Both the position numbers and the translations under genes were made by a program. The notes below the pieces were generated by a model, which ran no database searches, was not told the origin of the DNA, and was given only the letters and a program-made list of their open reading frames with translations. A stretch of 64,000 nt of DNA from positions 12,128,579 to 12,192,578 of the forward strand of contig JAQFVV010000013.1 in NCBI GenBank assembly GCA_028023455.1, read 5' to 3'. This stretch comes from Epiperipatus broadwayi. Lineage: Eukaryota > Onychophora > Udeonychophora > Euonychophora > Peripatidae. This document shows positions 13,252-23,937 of this stretch, one piece after another. The first letter of the stretch is position 1, and every line of letters begins with the position of its first letter.

Positions 13252-14156
13252 TTAATCATTTAGTTTATTTTTGAAAGGTGAGTAACAGTGGTGGGCACAA
13301 TTAAATTTGACAATTAAAAATTAAAATCTGATTTTTAATTGTAATTAACAATTTAAAAATTACATAATGTGACCTGAAATTAACGTGATATGAAATAATG
13401 AAATTTGATTTTTAAACGGAATTGAAAATTAAAAAATTAAAGTCAAAAATAAGAATTTAATTTTTAATTGTTAGTTTTAATTAAATTTTGCCCAACAGTG
13501 GTGAGCAGGTGTCTTTTTATTAACACAAGTCAAAGTTCTTATTTTTATTTTAAACTTTTAGTTTATCCTAATGGAAAGAAAAAAACATCCAAGAAAATGA
13601 ATTTCTTTGGAAACAAAAATTTCAATTTTAGATCACTTAGCAAAATGGGAAGGATCAACAGCGATTGGAAAACATTTTAGTTAGGGCGAGTCCACTATAA
13701 GAGCAATTAAAAAGTAAAATTGGCGCTAGTTGTATTTCCTCTTGTGACAAATCTGATGTCTTACCAATTCACAAACGAACCTGCATATCGTCAAATAGCG
13801 ATAATAATTAAAATACTGTATTATGTATGAAAAAATGTAAAATACTGTAAATTACACATAAAAATATATTGTTTTGAATAAAATTAAATACTGTAGTTAA
13901 TAAAAAAATATAAAAAGTTTGTTTTGTATCATTTTTTTTCAAAATTGAAATTTTTTATTACTCATATTTTATTTCCTTTTTTTTTTTAAAGCGAATTTTA
14001 GAGCAATTTTACGTTGTCGCTTTGCTTTTATGCAATTTTTGAAAATTACAGTATGTATCCCCCATTTTTCAAGGTAAATTAAGTCTATTTTTGTGCGATT
14101 TCTTTTGTGCGCATTTTCTGAGGAACCCATCTACCGCATAAAACGAGACCCATGTG

Positions 14157-14674
14157 TACTTGTATTTCCGGCTATTTTGTCTATAAATAATGTTTGTTTA
14201 TATATATTTTCTTTGAGTGATACCATTTGTGTCTGCCAACCTCTCACACTTAGCAATTTCCTTTGAGCAGCAATATGTAGTAGATGCACATTCATACCAT
14301 ATATCATACGCTTCGTTTGTATATTATCTTTATTCCTAAATAAGTGTAACAATGATATCTAGTGACTATTACATTTAATTAGTTTTCATTATTTACTTGC
14401 ATTAGAGCCTGAAAGTATTTATGTTAGTCCAAGTCTGTTAATAGTATAGTTTATGATTGATTTTAGCATATCCTCAAACTGTAAGTTTAATAAGTCTTAA
14501 AACTATGTTGTTTTATTTATTGTATTAATAAATAGTATTGATAATTAGACCATGCAGCAAATTTATATATTGTCTGTGCATAAAATATAATAGAATCAAT
14601 AAACCTCCAAACATATTAATTTGTATTTGAACTAAATAGCGACAATTAAATAAAATAATGTTATTATTATTTTT
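14157..14674. other. No gene seen
   Basis: AT-rich sequence between two transposons. Short minus-strand open frames (14352-14131, 14713-14525) run into the neighbouring elements and show no recognisable domain. Confidence 0.5.
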
Positions 14675-15867
14675 GGTGCTTGTAAGACGCCATTCGATGG
14701 CGTAAGACGCCATTCGATGGCGCCATTTTCACGCTAAAACTATAAAATATGAACATTCACGGGCCGTTGATTTCAATCATTTTGATGTGTTTTTTGTAAT
14801 GCGAAAATAAAAACAAAACAAAATCTTTTTTTTTTAAATATTATTTTTTGTTAACATATACAAATTAAATGATAATAATAAATGTAAAATAAAATAAACA
14901 AATTACAATTTGATTCGTGTTTTTTATTTTGCTTTATTAGAAAAATCAATTTTCTATCGTATATTTTTTTACTGGGGTTACGGCTTTACCGCTATTTTTA
15001 CTTCATATAGAATGGCAACAAAAAGTAAAAGTTGTTACGGTTAGGTTTAGGGTTAGTTTTAGGGTTAGGTTTATGTTTAGTGTTCTGTTGTTTGTAATGC
15101 TAAAATAAAAAATATCAAAATCGTATTTTTGTAAATATTTTTTTTTAGTAACATTTATAAAATAAATGATAACAATAAACGTAAACTATATTCAACAAAG
15201 AATAACCATAGTCGAAGAAAAGAAAAAAAGGAAAACTTTTTTAAACAACAACAAAAATGTCTTCTTTACTTATTAATCATGTTTATAATATATGCTTTTT
15301 ATGAAACTTACAAAAAAAAACGTGCATAATTGTACTTTTCTTACTGGATATTTTTGTGTTACCGCTCTTTTTTATTTCAAAAATATACACATGGTAGAAT
15401 CTTGTTTGTCTCATGGAATGTTATGAACAGTACGTTACTTGACGCGTTACTTAATTCCAACTCACTTTACACACATATCTTGTCAACATTTTCCCAATTA
15501 AAACTTCAATACAGTACGGTGTAAAAAGTCTGATAATTATTACTTTACAAAATATGAACATTTCAATACTTTAAAATAAAAAAAATCCAATGAAAACAAC
15601 ATTTCCATCCAATTCAAAAAAACACACCCTCTCACCAATCCGTAACCACTTTATAAACTGTGCGAATTCGGAAAATGTATTTGCTGCGATGTGACATACA
15701 TGGTGTACTGCGATGCAACATAGCAGCCTGCAATCTGTAGCACAACAAAAAAGTTGTATTATAGAAAACGCGGGTTCGAACGTGTTGGCCACGGAAACGA
15801 CATTTTTATGTGTTTTAACGCGAAAATGGCGCCATAGAGCGGCGTCTTTAGCTATAAGACTAGAACC
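14675..15867 (+). mobile_element. 1.19-kb TIR element, 8-bp TSD, family A copy 1
   Basis: The ends are GGTGCTTG at 14675 and AGAACC at 15867, with long imperfect terminal inverted repeats sharing AAGACGCC, ATGGCGCCATTTTC and CGNTAAAA. It is flanked by the 8-bp direct repeat TTATTTTT (14667-14674 and 15868-15875). The left terminus has lost ~10 bp (CTTATAGATA of the other ends) and carries a local 20-bp duplication of TAAGACGCCATTCGATGGCG. A second copy lies inverted at 20274-21391. No transposase frame is visible; GGT-type ends plus 8-bp duplications leave hAT-, P- or Merlin-like superfamilies open. Confidence 0.8.
15039..15080 (+). repeat. Degenerate telomere-like (TTAGGG-type) array inside element family A
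   Basis: Spacing variants of GGTTAG, GGTTTAGG, GGTTAGTTTTAGG and GGTTAGGTTTA follow each other over ~42 bp. The same array is found, inverted, in the second copy (20951-20984), so it belongs to the transposon and is not an interstitial telomere. Confidence 0.75.
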
Positions 15868-15875
15868 TTATTTTT

Positions 15876-17185
15876 AATTTAATTCCAGGTAAAAAGAATT
15901 AATAGATTAATGTTTACTGTTGACGGCTGTCAATTGGGTTATTGTTTGTATTGTGATGTATATACTAAATAAATTGATAATTTCTCATTATTTTTAAGCA
16001 TTTGTCATTATTGCAATCAATAAGATTAATTAAAATATAATAGTTTCTTGCATTAAATTGAACTTAGCAGGCTATAAAAAAAAAAAAAATATTTAATCGT
16101 GACGTCCGGATGAGGAGCTCTCATGCAAATTACCCTTGAAGTGATTTTCATGCGAGCTGTACATTTTTGATTGTTACAATACATAACTTCAAATAAATTA
16201 ACTAATAGATACTAATAGAAATAATGGCAACAAGTTTTAAAATTTTAAACTTCTTAATGGAGAACAAAAGAAACTAATCAATGGAAGTCTCAAGAAAAAA
16301 AACAGCATTTTTTTCTCTTAAAATTTGTTCACAAAAAAATTTATTTGTTTATAGATTTGATTAATTTAATAGAATGGTCTCTTTTTTTTTTACTGCTTAA
16401 AATTATTTCATGTTCAATAATATATGAAATTGTAAATTCTAAAATATATACGTTTGTATTTTTAAATTAATTCAATACATAGATTAAAGATAAATGAAAA
16501 ATTAATAATTGAATTTATTTTTATATTATGGAATGTCTGTGTGTGTATTGTAATGGGTTTTACCATATATATTCAAAACTTTTTTTATTATTTATTCCAA
16601 GTCTAATTACTTATTATTTTATTTTTATAAAATCATATTAATTTTTAATATGATTTTCAGAGACCCCGTTACTCAAGCAAAGGAGTAAATATGATTAATA
16701 TTTACATATCAATCATACCCCCAGGACAGAGATTTAATGAAATATTAAACCAACAGTCACCTTTCCAGACTGAAGTAACTCTCTCCAGCTGCATGAAATG
16801 TGAAACAGCTCATGGGGATTATTTATAATAGATTTAAACCCAGGATGCCATCCAATACTTAAACTGGAACCCATGAAATGTCATTAACATGTTTCAAGAG
16901 CTTGACCCATGGCTAGTTCTTAAACATGAGACCGGCAACACATTTACTTAGATAAAAGGAGAGAGAGAGAAATGTAAATGACAATAATAATTTACATAAA
17001 TTTATTAAAAGACAATAATAAATAAATAAAAATAATACAAATATACAAGATATTCTACATTTAAAAAACAAATATGCATGCTTCTGAATGAATTCTATTC
17101 AGGGGAAGATTTTAAAGTTTAATACTAGTATTAAGAATTCAAGCTTTAATAATAACGTCAACGGGTAATAGTTACCTAGGTCTAA
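15876..17185. other. No gene seen; one small imperfect hairpin and a less AT-rich patch
   Basis: Around 16110-16160 AGCTCTCATGCAAATT and the inverse of AGCTCGCATGAAAATC form an imperfect hairpin. A GC-richer patch at 16660-16950 contains phrases such as CCAGACTGAAGTAACTC that look like an old interspersed repeat, but I found no second copy in this window. Confidence 0.4.
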
Positions 17186-17190
17186 GTACA

Positions 17191-17318
17191 GGACAGTCTC
17201 TGGTTTTTATAAGCGGTTTAAGCACAATCTCTGGTTTCAATAAGTGGTTTAAGCATAGCCTCTGTTTTCCATAAGTGGTTTAAGCACAGTCTCTGGTTTT
17301 CTAAGTGCGTTAAGCACA
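17191..17318. repeat. Minisatellite, ~31-bp unit, four copies
   Basis: The unit AGCACAATCTCTGGTTT followed by caATAAGTGGTTTA repeats about four times with substitutions and a shortened last copy. Confidence 0.8.
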
Positions 17319-17605
17319 TGTTTAGCATAAATGAAGCTTCTTGATTCCGTGTCCTATGGCGTGGCAGGTTCAAACATCAGCAGAAGGCGAGTCAGAGCAA
17401 TCTATCACAGCATTTGGCTAATGGCACATAGGAGACAAGCAGAGAAACAGCCGAACACAAGCATTTGGATCTAGCCACTCATTTTTTTCATGGCACGATA
17501 GTAGAATTGTTTTATTGTGCCAGACTATTAGCGGCTTGTTGACTTTGTTCACTGCTGCTGGTTGATCTTGGTTATATTTTTAACCATCTTCCATAATATT
17601 TTCTT

Positions 17606-17760
17606 CATAGCCTGAATCCTCTGAACAATTTTAAGTCTGAAGTCTGAAGCCTGAATGTCTGAAATCTGAAGCCTGAATCTTCTGAATAATTTTAAGCCTG
17701 AATGTCTGAAGCCTGAATCTTCTGAATAATTTTAAGCCTGAATGTCTGAAGCCTGAATGA
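17606..17760. repeat. Minisatellite, ~40-bp unit built of GCCTGAATnTCTGAA sub-repeats
   Basis: A ~40-bp higher-order unit combines GCCTGAATCTTCTGAATAAT with TTTAAGCCTGAATGTCTGAA. It occurs about three times, preceded by shorter CTGAAGTCTGAAGC variants. A minus-strand open frame through it (17819-17631) is simply the translated repeat. Confidence 0.85.
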
Positions 17761-17819
17761 AAAATAATAACAATAGAGAATGTTAGCTTTTTATACACTC
17801 TGACCCCACTTTTGTTCAA

Positions 17820-20265
17820 GTTTTAATCCGTGCTATCAATACATTTGATCTTTTAAAAAAAAATTTTTTTAATTTAAAAAGTACATTCCTTTATTTTCTT
17901 GTTTTTCTATTTTAATCATACTGAACTTAGCCATATATTGTTCATTTAATCAGTCTGGAATCTTAATCTTCAGAGCCTGACTAGCCTTGTACAAATTGCT
18001 CCAATTAATTATAATTTTTTTTAAATAAAAAGTACTTTTAACAAAGAGTATTTTTTTGACAGAATTATATAAAAATAAAAGTACCTAAAAGAAAGATAAG
18101 TTATAATTACTAAATAATTTCTAACTTATTCCCAATATTTTTCTTTTTATTTTAACTTTTACTTTTCCCAAACTATTAAATATTGATATTTTTTTTCTAT
18201 TTCATTTTTTTAAATTTTATTTTAAATAAATAAGTAAATCATGTAACTCATATATATATACACACACACTGCTGCAATGTGTGCATATACCCATCATTAC
18301 AGTATACTATATAAATATGCATCATTTCCTATCTATGTTCATGGAAAAAAAATGATTCAGCTCTATAGATTCAAGGAAGTAATAAATAAATAATTGAATT
18401 ACTTTTTATATTACTAAATAAACAAGTGAGAGTAAATCACATCTGTAAATAACAGTAAACAATATTACTTCATATATAATGAAATAATATCTATGCAATA
18501 TTTTTAATAAGTCAGGATCAGATATAATAATATATGTATTATTGGAGAATTTTTAAATTAGACCTGACATTTCATTTATTATTAAGATTAATTAATTAAT
18601 AAAATTATTCATCACTATTTTGGATTATCATAATGAATTTATTTAAATACTAGATTAAGTACTTTGTCTTTTGCTATTGTGCCCATATATTCAGCTGTCT
18701 TTTGTTATCCATTAGCTGACACTAATCAGCTATAGAATTTGTGCATGTCATCATACTTATTTGCATGATATATAATCACTATTAATGGTCAGTCCACATG
18801 ATACCAATGATGGTTCTCAGCTGAGCAATCTCGGCATTAAATACACAATTATATAAAATATTATATAATTATTTGCACTTTCTTGATGATAATGATAATT
18901 ATAAGATTTTATGTTTTACACCACTTAAATCCAATTTCAAATGACTGCTAATTATTTGTTTATATTATGATTGTCTCTTTATACAGAATTTATATTTAGA
19001 TACAAGTAACACATCAATGTATGACTAGATTTATAGATTTATATTGACACATCTAAAATAATAATGACAATTATACAAATAAAGCAGAGTTCATATGTGA
19101 CATAGGACAGAAAAAAAAAGAAGCAAAATCTTTGGAGATGGGATGAGGGTTTTACCTACGTGACCTTGCTAAACCATAATTTTAATTACTAGTCATGGAA
19201 GAAGGGTTTTGCCAGCAACTCAAAGATATGGCAATATTTGTATGTTACTCTATGAAAAGATATTATTCAGACATTGCATCAAACTATTCACAAATTCATA
19301 TTTATTAGCCTATAAGTCTCAAATGTGCTAGGTTTAATTTTCAATGGAATCCCAACTTTCATATATTTTATCAGAATCAGATCTAAGTTCCAAATAATTC
19401 TCATGTGCTAGGTTTGATTAATCCAAAGATTTTACTAGTAATTCATATTGAAGATTATACATTATCTAATATATTTAAACTGATATAGTCTCCTGGTTGC
19501 ATGATGTAAATAACTCCCCAATAGGTGGAAGCTGAAAATTTCAAAACTACATAACACTATTTCATTCTGTTTAATTGTAAAAATGCCAGTTTAATCTCAG
19601 GAAAAAAGATAGAAAACATTATTGGATGGTTGAATTCATATTATTTCTATGTCTATATATATAAATAAAAGACTAACTATTAGGTATATGTTTCATTTCA
19701 TTTTTCCTTTACTCCAAGAGAAGGAATAATGAGATGAATTGTCTCATATCTGTATGTAATGACCAAATCTAAATATAAGGTGTTTATTTAACACATCATG
19801 ATGATTTTTTAATTAGTTTAATTGAGCGCCACACACTGGAGCTTGGAAAAAGCTTGGAAAATAATTTACCCTCTTTCATCATCATTACTTTGCTTTATTT
19901 TTAAAGAATTATAATTTTAGATCTATTATATTTTCTTAAATTGTTTATCACCATTACACTAAAAAATTTGTGTCCAGCATAGATAAGAAATTCACAATTC
20001 AGTGTTGATGTACTCAACTATCTACATTTGATTTTATCTTTAACTGAATCTGTAGGCATTTTTGATGACATAAAAGAATTCTGGGATGACTAATTATCAA
20101 ATGAAGATTCTTTTGATATGGAAAAAGGAATTTAGTATAGTATTAGTACAATGATATAATTTATAAATTTAATGTATAATCCAAAACTGCTTCTTACTTT
20201 TCATTTGTAGGTCTTTTCTTTTTTGTGTGTGTGTAAATTTTTAATGTTCTTTCCCTTTTTAATTT
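17820..20265. other. No gene seen; AT-rich
   Basis: Contains poly-A/T tracts and a short (TA)n(CA)n microsatellite near 18250-18270. No coding potential or repeat partner in this window was recognised. On the minus strand this is likely intronic to the RCBTB-like gene. Confidence 0.5.
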
Positions 20266-20273
20266 CTTATACG

Positions 20274-21391
20274 GGTACTCATCTTATAGCTAAAGACGCC
20301 GTTCTATGGCGCGGTTTTCGCGCTAAAATACATAAAAATGCTGTTTCTGCGGCCGACACGTTCGAACCCGCGTTTTACTATAATACAACTTTTTTGTTGT
20401 GCTACAGAATGCAGGCCGCTATGTCGCGTCGCAGTATAGCATGTATGTCGCATCGCAGCAATTACATTTTCCGAATTCGCACAGTTTATAAAATAGTTAT
20501 GGCTTGATGAGAGAGTTTCTATTTGAATTGGATGGAAATGTTGTTTTCATTGGATTTTTTTTTATTTTAAAGTATTGAAATGTTCAGATTTTTTAAAGTA
20601 ATAATTCTAAGACTTTTTACAACGTACTGTATTGAAGTTTTAATTGGGAAAATGTTAAATATCTATGTTTTTAGTGAGTTGCAATTAGGTAACGCGTCAA
20701 GTAACGTACTGTTCGTAACATTCCATGAGACAAAGAAGAGCGGTACCAAAAAAATATACAGTAAGAAAAGTACAAATATACACGATTTTTTGTAAATTTC
20801 ATAAAAAGCAAATATTATAAACATGTTTAATAAGTAAAGAAGACATTTATATGTGTTTATTGTTGTTTAAAAAATTTTGAGTTTCTTTATTTTGTCCAAG
20901 TACGGTTACGATTTTGAATTTTTTTATTTTAGCATTACAAACAACAGAACATTAACCCTAAAACTAACCCTAAACCTAACCGTAACAACTTTTACTTTTT
21001 ATTGTCATTCTATTTGAAGTAAAAAATATCCGTAATATCTCTTTTTACTTAAACAACAACAAAAAAAAAATAGTCGTAACACAAGTAAAAAAATATCCTA
21101 TAGAAAATTTATAAAAAAAAGCCGTAACACAATTAAAAAAATATACGATAGAAAAACACGAATCAAATTGTAATTTGTTGATTTTATTTTACATTTATTA
21201 TTATCCTTTAAACTGTATACGTTAATAAAAAATAATATTTATAAAAGATGATTTTGTTTTGTTTTTATTTTCGCATTACAAAGAAGCACAGAAAAATTAT
21301 TATAATCAACGGCCCGGGAATGGTCATATATTATAGTTTTAGCGTGAAAACGGCGCCATCCAATGGCATCTTTATCTATAAGACAAGCACC
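20274..21391 (-). mobile_element. 1.12-kb TIR element, 8-bp TSD, family A copy 2 (inverted relative to copy 1)
   Basis: The left end is GGTACTCATCTTATAGC and the right end is the inverse of GGTGCTTGTCTTATAG. The 8-bp direct repeat CTTATACG flanks it at 20266-20273 and 21392-21399. Interior sequence matches copy 1 along its length in reverse complement, including GCGGCCGACACGTTCGAACC near 20350 and the telomere-like tract. This copy keeps complete termini at both ends. Short frames inside (20223-20507, 20580-20795) are not conserved as coding sequence between copies. Confidence 0.8.
20951..20984 (-). repeat. Telomere-like array (minus strand) inside family A copy 2
   Basis: Plus strand reads TTAACCCTAAAACTAACCC then TAAACCTAACCG, the complement of the array in copy 1. 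It sits at the same relative position in the element. Confidence 0.75.
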
Positions 21392-21895
21392 CTTATACGG
21401 TTTGAGAAAAGAGGAGAAAGGGGTAGTGAGAAGTGGGAAACTAGGTGAAAAAAATACAGTCAATGGTAAGTTATCAAGATTGATTTTACTTAATATTGAC
21501 TTATAAAATGAATTGATGTAGATAATTTCAAACAAGTTTTTTTTATTTATAATTGACAATTTGGTTTTGAATTTCTATTCTCAGGTCTTTAAAATTTTTT
21601 AATTTCTTTCATATTTGCTTTTTAAAAAGTAATGGAAGAGAAAAAATAAGGTCAATTGTACAGCGATGTCAATTTTTCTAGGAAATCAAAAATAGTCAGC
21701 TACATTCAATACAAATTCTAAATAAAACAAACAATCCAAATCAAAAATGAACTGGCTGACTTTGAAACAACTACAATAAATTTTTAAAAAAGGGTTAAAA
21801 TGAAAAATCTTTCTTATTTATTTGAATTCCTACCACTGCCTGATAGTTATTTTATTTTTACTTAACATACAAAAAAAGAAATCACTACTTCATAC

Positions 21896-23933
21896 TGTAA
21901 CGATATATAAATATGTCGTTACATTAAATTGAAATAAAAACTTTTAAGTTCGCATATAAAAATAAGTGTATTAAAAAGAAAAAAAAACTAAACGCTAAAA
22001 TTAAAATGTTTGTTAAACGTATATATTCGCACAGATGCTAAACTTTAAAAATATTTTTTTTAATAAATAAAAAAAGGTATTTGAATGTATTTTTTTTATA
22101 AAAAAAGATTTAAATATAAAAATAGTTTAAAAAAGAAATAACGTAAGTAAAAATAAAAACAGGTATTAATTAATTCCTGTAATCTGTAAATGGAAATGAT
22201 TGTTTATTAATTATCCAAAAGCTGTCTAATTAAAAAGTCAGAGAGTAAATTAGATAAGAGAATAAAGAGATTTTAGCTTGACCAATGGAAGCACCAAGCC
22301 TCAGCCCGGACCCGAACGAAAATTTGGATTAGTGACGTTTTTGTTCAGTCAATCTGGAGATTTACTATAAAAAGAGAAATATTGAGTTCCAGCGTTGTGT
22401 GTTTGAGAGTTGTGGTAGGACGCACATACCACACTCTCTATTTAAAAGAAAAAGGAAAAGACTGTGATACCTTGAACCAGCTATTGCCATCTCCAGAACA
22501 TTATCTTCCAATGGAGGCGTTGCGGGAATTAAAAGCAGAAACCTGGACTCTTCTACCGTAAGCTATATTGACATGAACTCTAAATTGAAAAATAATTAAG
22601 AACTTTCGTTCAAGCTTATGAACTTCTATCTGACTTTTAAGTTTAAAATCAATTAATAATGTTTAATTTTATATGTTTTCCGATTGATAAAAATCATTTC
22701 CATTTTTTTTTCTCTTATTGTATAAATTATTTGTTGTTTAAATTTTAAATGAGGAAATTTAAGGTTGGGTATAGACGTTGCATAGATTCGTTAGCGGTTG
22801 ATAATGTTATGGTTTTCACATTCGATTAGAATATATGTCAACGATATCACTGCAAGCATCTTACGATGAATGCTAATGGGATTTGTATATTCCCTATGCA
22901 AGTGACGTTTATCGATGACTTTGTATTTTGATCGGTTGTGTTTAATTTGGAATGTTTTTGACCGTGGAATCTGTGCAGCTGATCTGTACTCAACATTTTA
23001 AAACAAATTTTATAAAATGCATTTGTGCGAACATATCTAAATGTTAAATTTAAGTCGGGCGTGAATGGCTATATAGTTTTGTAAAGTTATATTAAGGGAG
23101 GGTAATCTTAGGTTATTCGTTTCGTAGTTGAATTGGCTCAATGGATTGGATATATTTGTGTAATTAGTAGATGTAGTATGAGGTCCGCTACGGGCAGGAT
23201 TGCATATATACGCCACACACCTTCTGTTTGCCTATGGATGGGTTTGTAAGTCGGCAGAAGACCGCAGTCCATTCCTATGGAGTTTTTTGTTTATTGTTCT
23301 ACTTGCCAACAGATGTAACATTCCTGTTGGTGGAGAGTCAATGTCTTCTCTAATTCTACTTACTGTTCAGATGTCCATTCCTGACAGTATAGTATTTTGT
23401 GTTGTCGTATCATGCTACATTGAATACATGAATGTATCAGATGGATTGGCGCCAGTTGGTTGCGAAATTTGTTGCCTAAGGTTAAATCAGGGAAGAATAT
23501 TTTCTTTTCAAATGCAGATCTATGTAGTCTATTCATACTTGACTATCTAAATAAAATATTAAACTCATTGAAACTTAGTTAAATGTAAAATTAAAAGATT
23601 AATAGAAAAATCTAAAATGTTGAATTTATTCCTCAAAATTTAAATGTTATTTTATATGTGCGTAAATAAATATTTTTATGTGTTAATTTCTGGCAGTGGC
23701 TTTTATTTATTGATATTTAAGATATAAATTAAGATATAGATTTTTATCTCTGCGTCTCCGCTGAGCTAGTGACTTGGGCTAACAATCGGAATATTTAAAT
23801 AAAGTGGAATCTTAACAGCGCGTATCTGCCTACTCTATAAATTTTTCTAGGTTTAAATGCTTAGATGGCGCCTTGTAGAGCAGATACTGTTTTGCGGTTA
23901 GATTCGATCTTCACTTTCATTTCGATCGTTATA
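21896..23933 (+). mobile_element. 2.04-kb element, family B left copy, ATAC target duplication
   Basis: It begins TGTAACGATATA and ends ATCGTTATA, a short imperfect inverted terminus. ATAC flanks it at 21892-21895 and 23934-23937. The first ~30 bp form a palindrome (TGTAACGATATA ... GTCGTTACA). Inside are a TATA box (22366) and a splice-donor-like GTAAGC (22558). The open frame 23200-23550 is not preserved in the other copy, so coding is unlikely. TGT/ACA-like ends with a 4-bp duplication are compatible with Ginger-type DNA transposons or a solo LTR; superfamily is unresolved. Confidence 0.7.
22366..22563 (+). promoter_or_regulatory. Promoter-like TATA box with conserved downstream splice-donor motif (family B left)
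   Basis: TATAAAAAGAG at 22366-22376 is followed after about 190 bp by ACCGTAAGC with GT at 22558-22559. Both the TATA box and the donor-like site are preserved in the right copy although the sequence between has diverged. This suggests the transcription start and first exon of the parental element. That is inference; no transcript evidence exists here. Confidence 0.45.
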
Positions 23934-23937
23934 ATAC

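Larger units (their letters stand above)
12758..14156. mobile_element. 1.4-kb non-autonomous TIR element with TA target-site duplication (pogo/Tigger-like ends)
   Basis: The left end reads CATCCGGGTCTCGTTTTATGC and the right end is its near-perfect inverse, CGCATAAAACGAGACCCATGTG. TA flanks both sides (12756-12757 and 14157-14158), the hallmark of Tc1/mariner-superfamily insertion. The terminal phrase CTCGTTTTAT resembles ends of pogo/Tigger elements; that is from memory of the family, not a search. About 480 bp at the right (13680-14156) and the terminal ~100 bp are shared with the element at 42771-43652. The extra length comes from internal insertions, including a hairpin at 12864-12989. 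No transposase frame survives. Confidence 0.75.

Noticed and set aside
14131-14352. Minus-strand open frame of 73 codons
   Set aside because: Runs across the end of a TIR element into flanking DNA; chance frame.
15039-15080. Interstitial telomere or chromosome-fusion scar
   Set aside because: The same array is present at the same place in a second transposon copy, so it is part of the element.
17631-17819. Repetitive protein encoded on the minus strand
   Set aside because: The frame is just the translation of a DNA minisatellite.
23200-23550. 116-codon frame as transposon protein
   Set aside because: The inverted copy does not preserve the frame (27580-27347 differs and is truncated).
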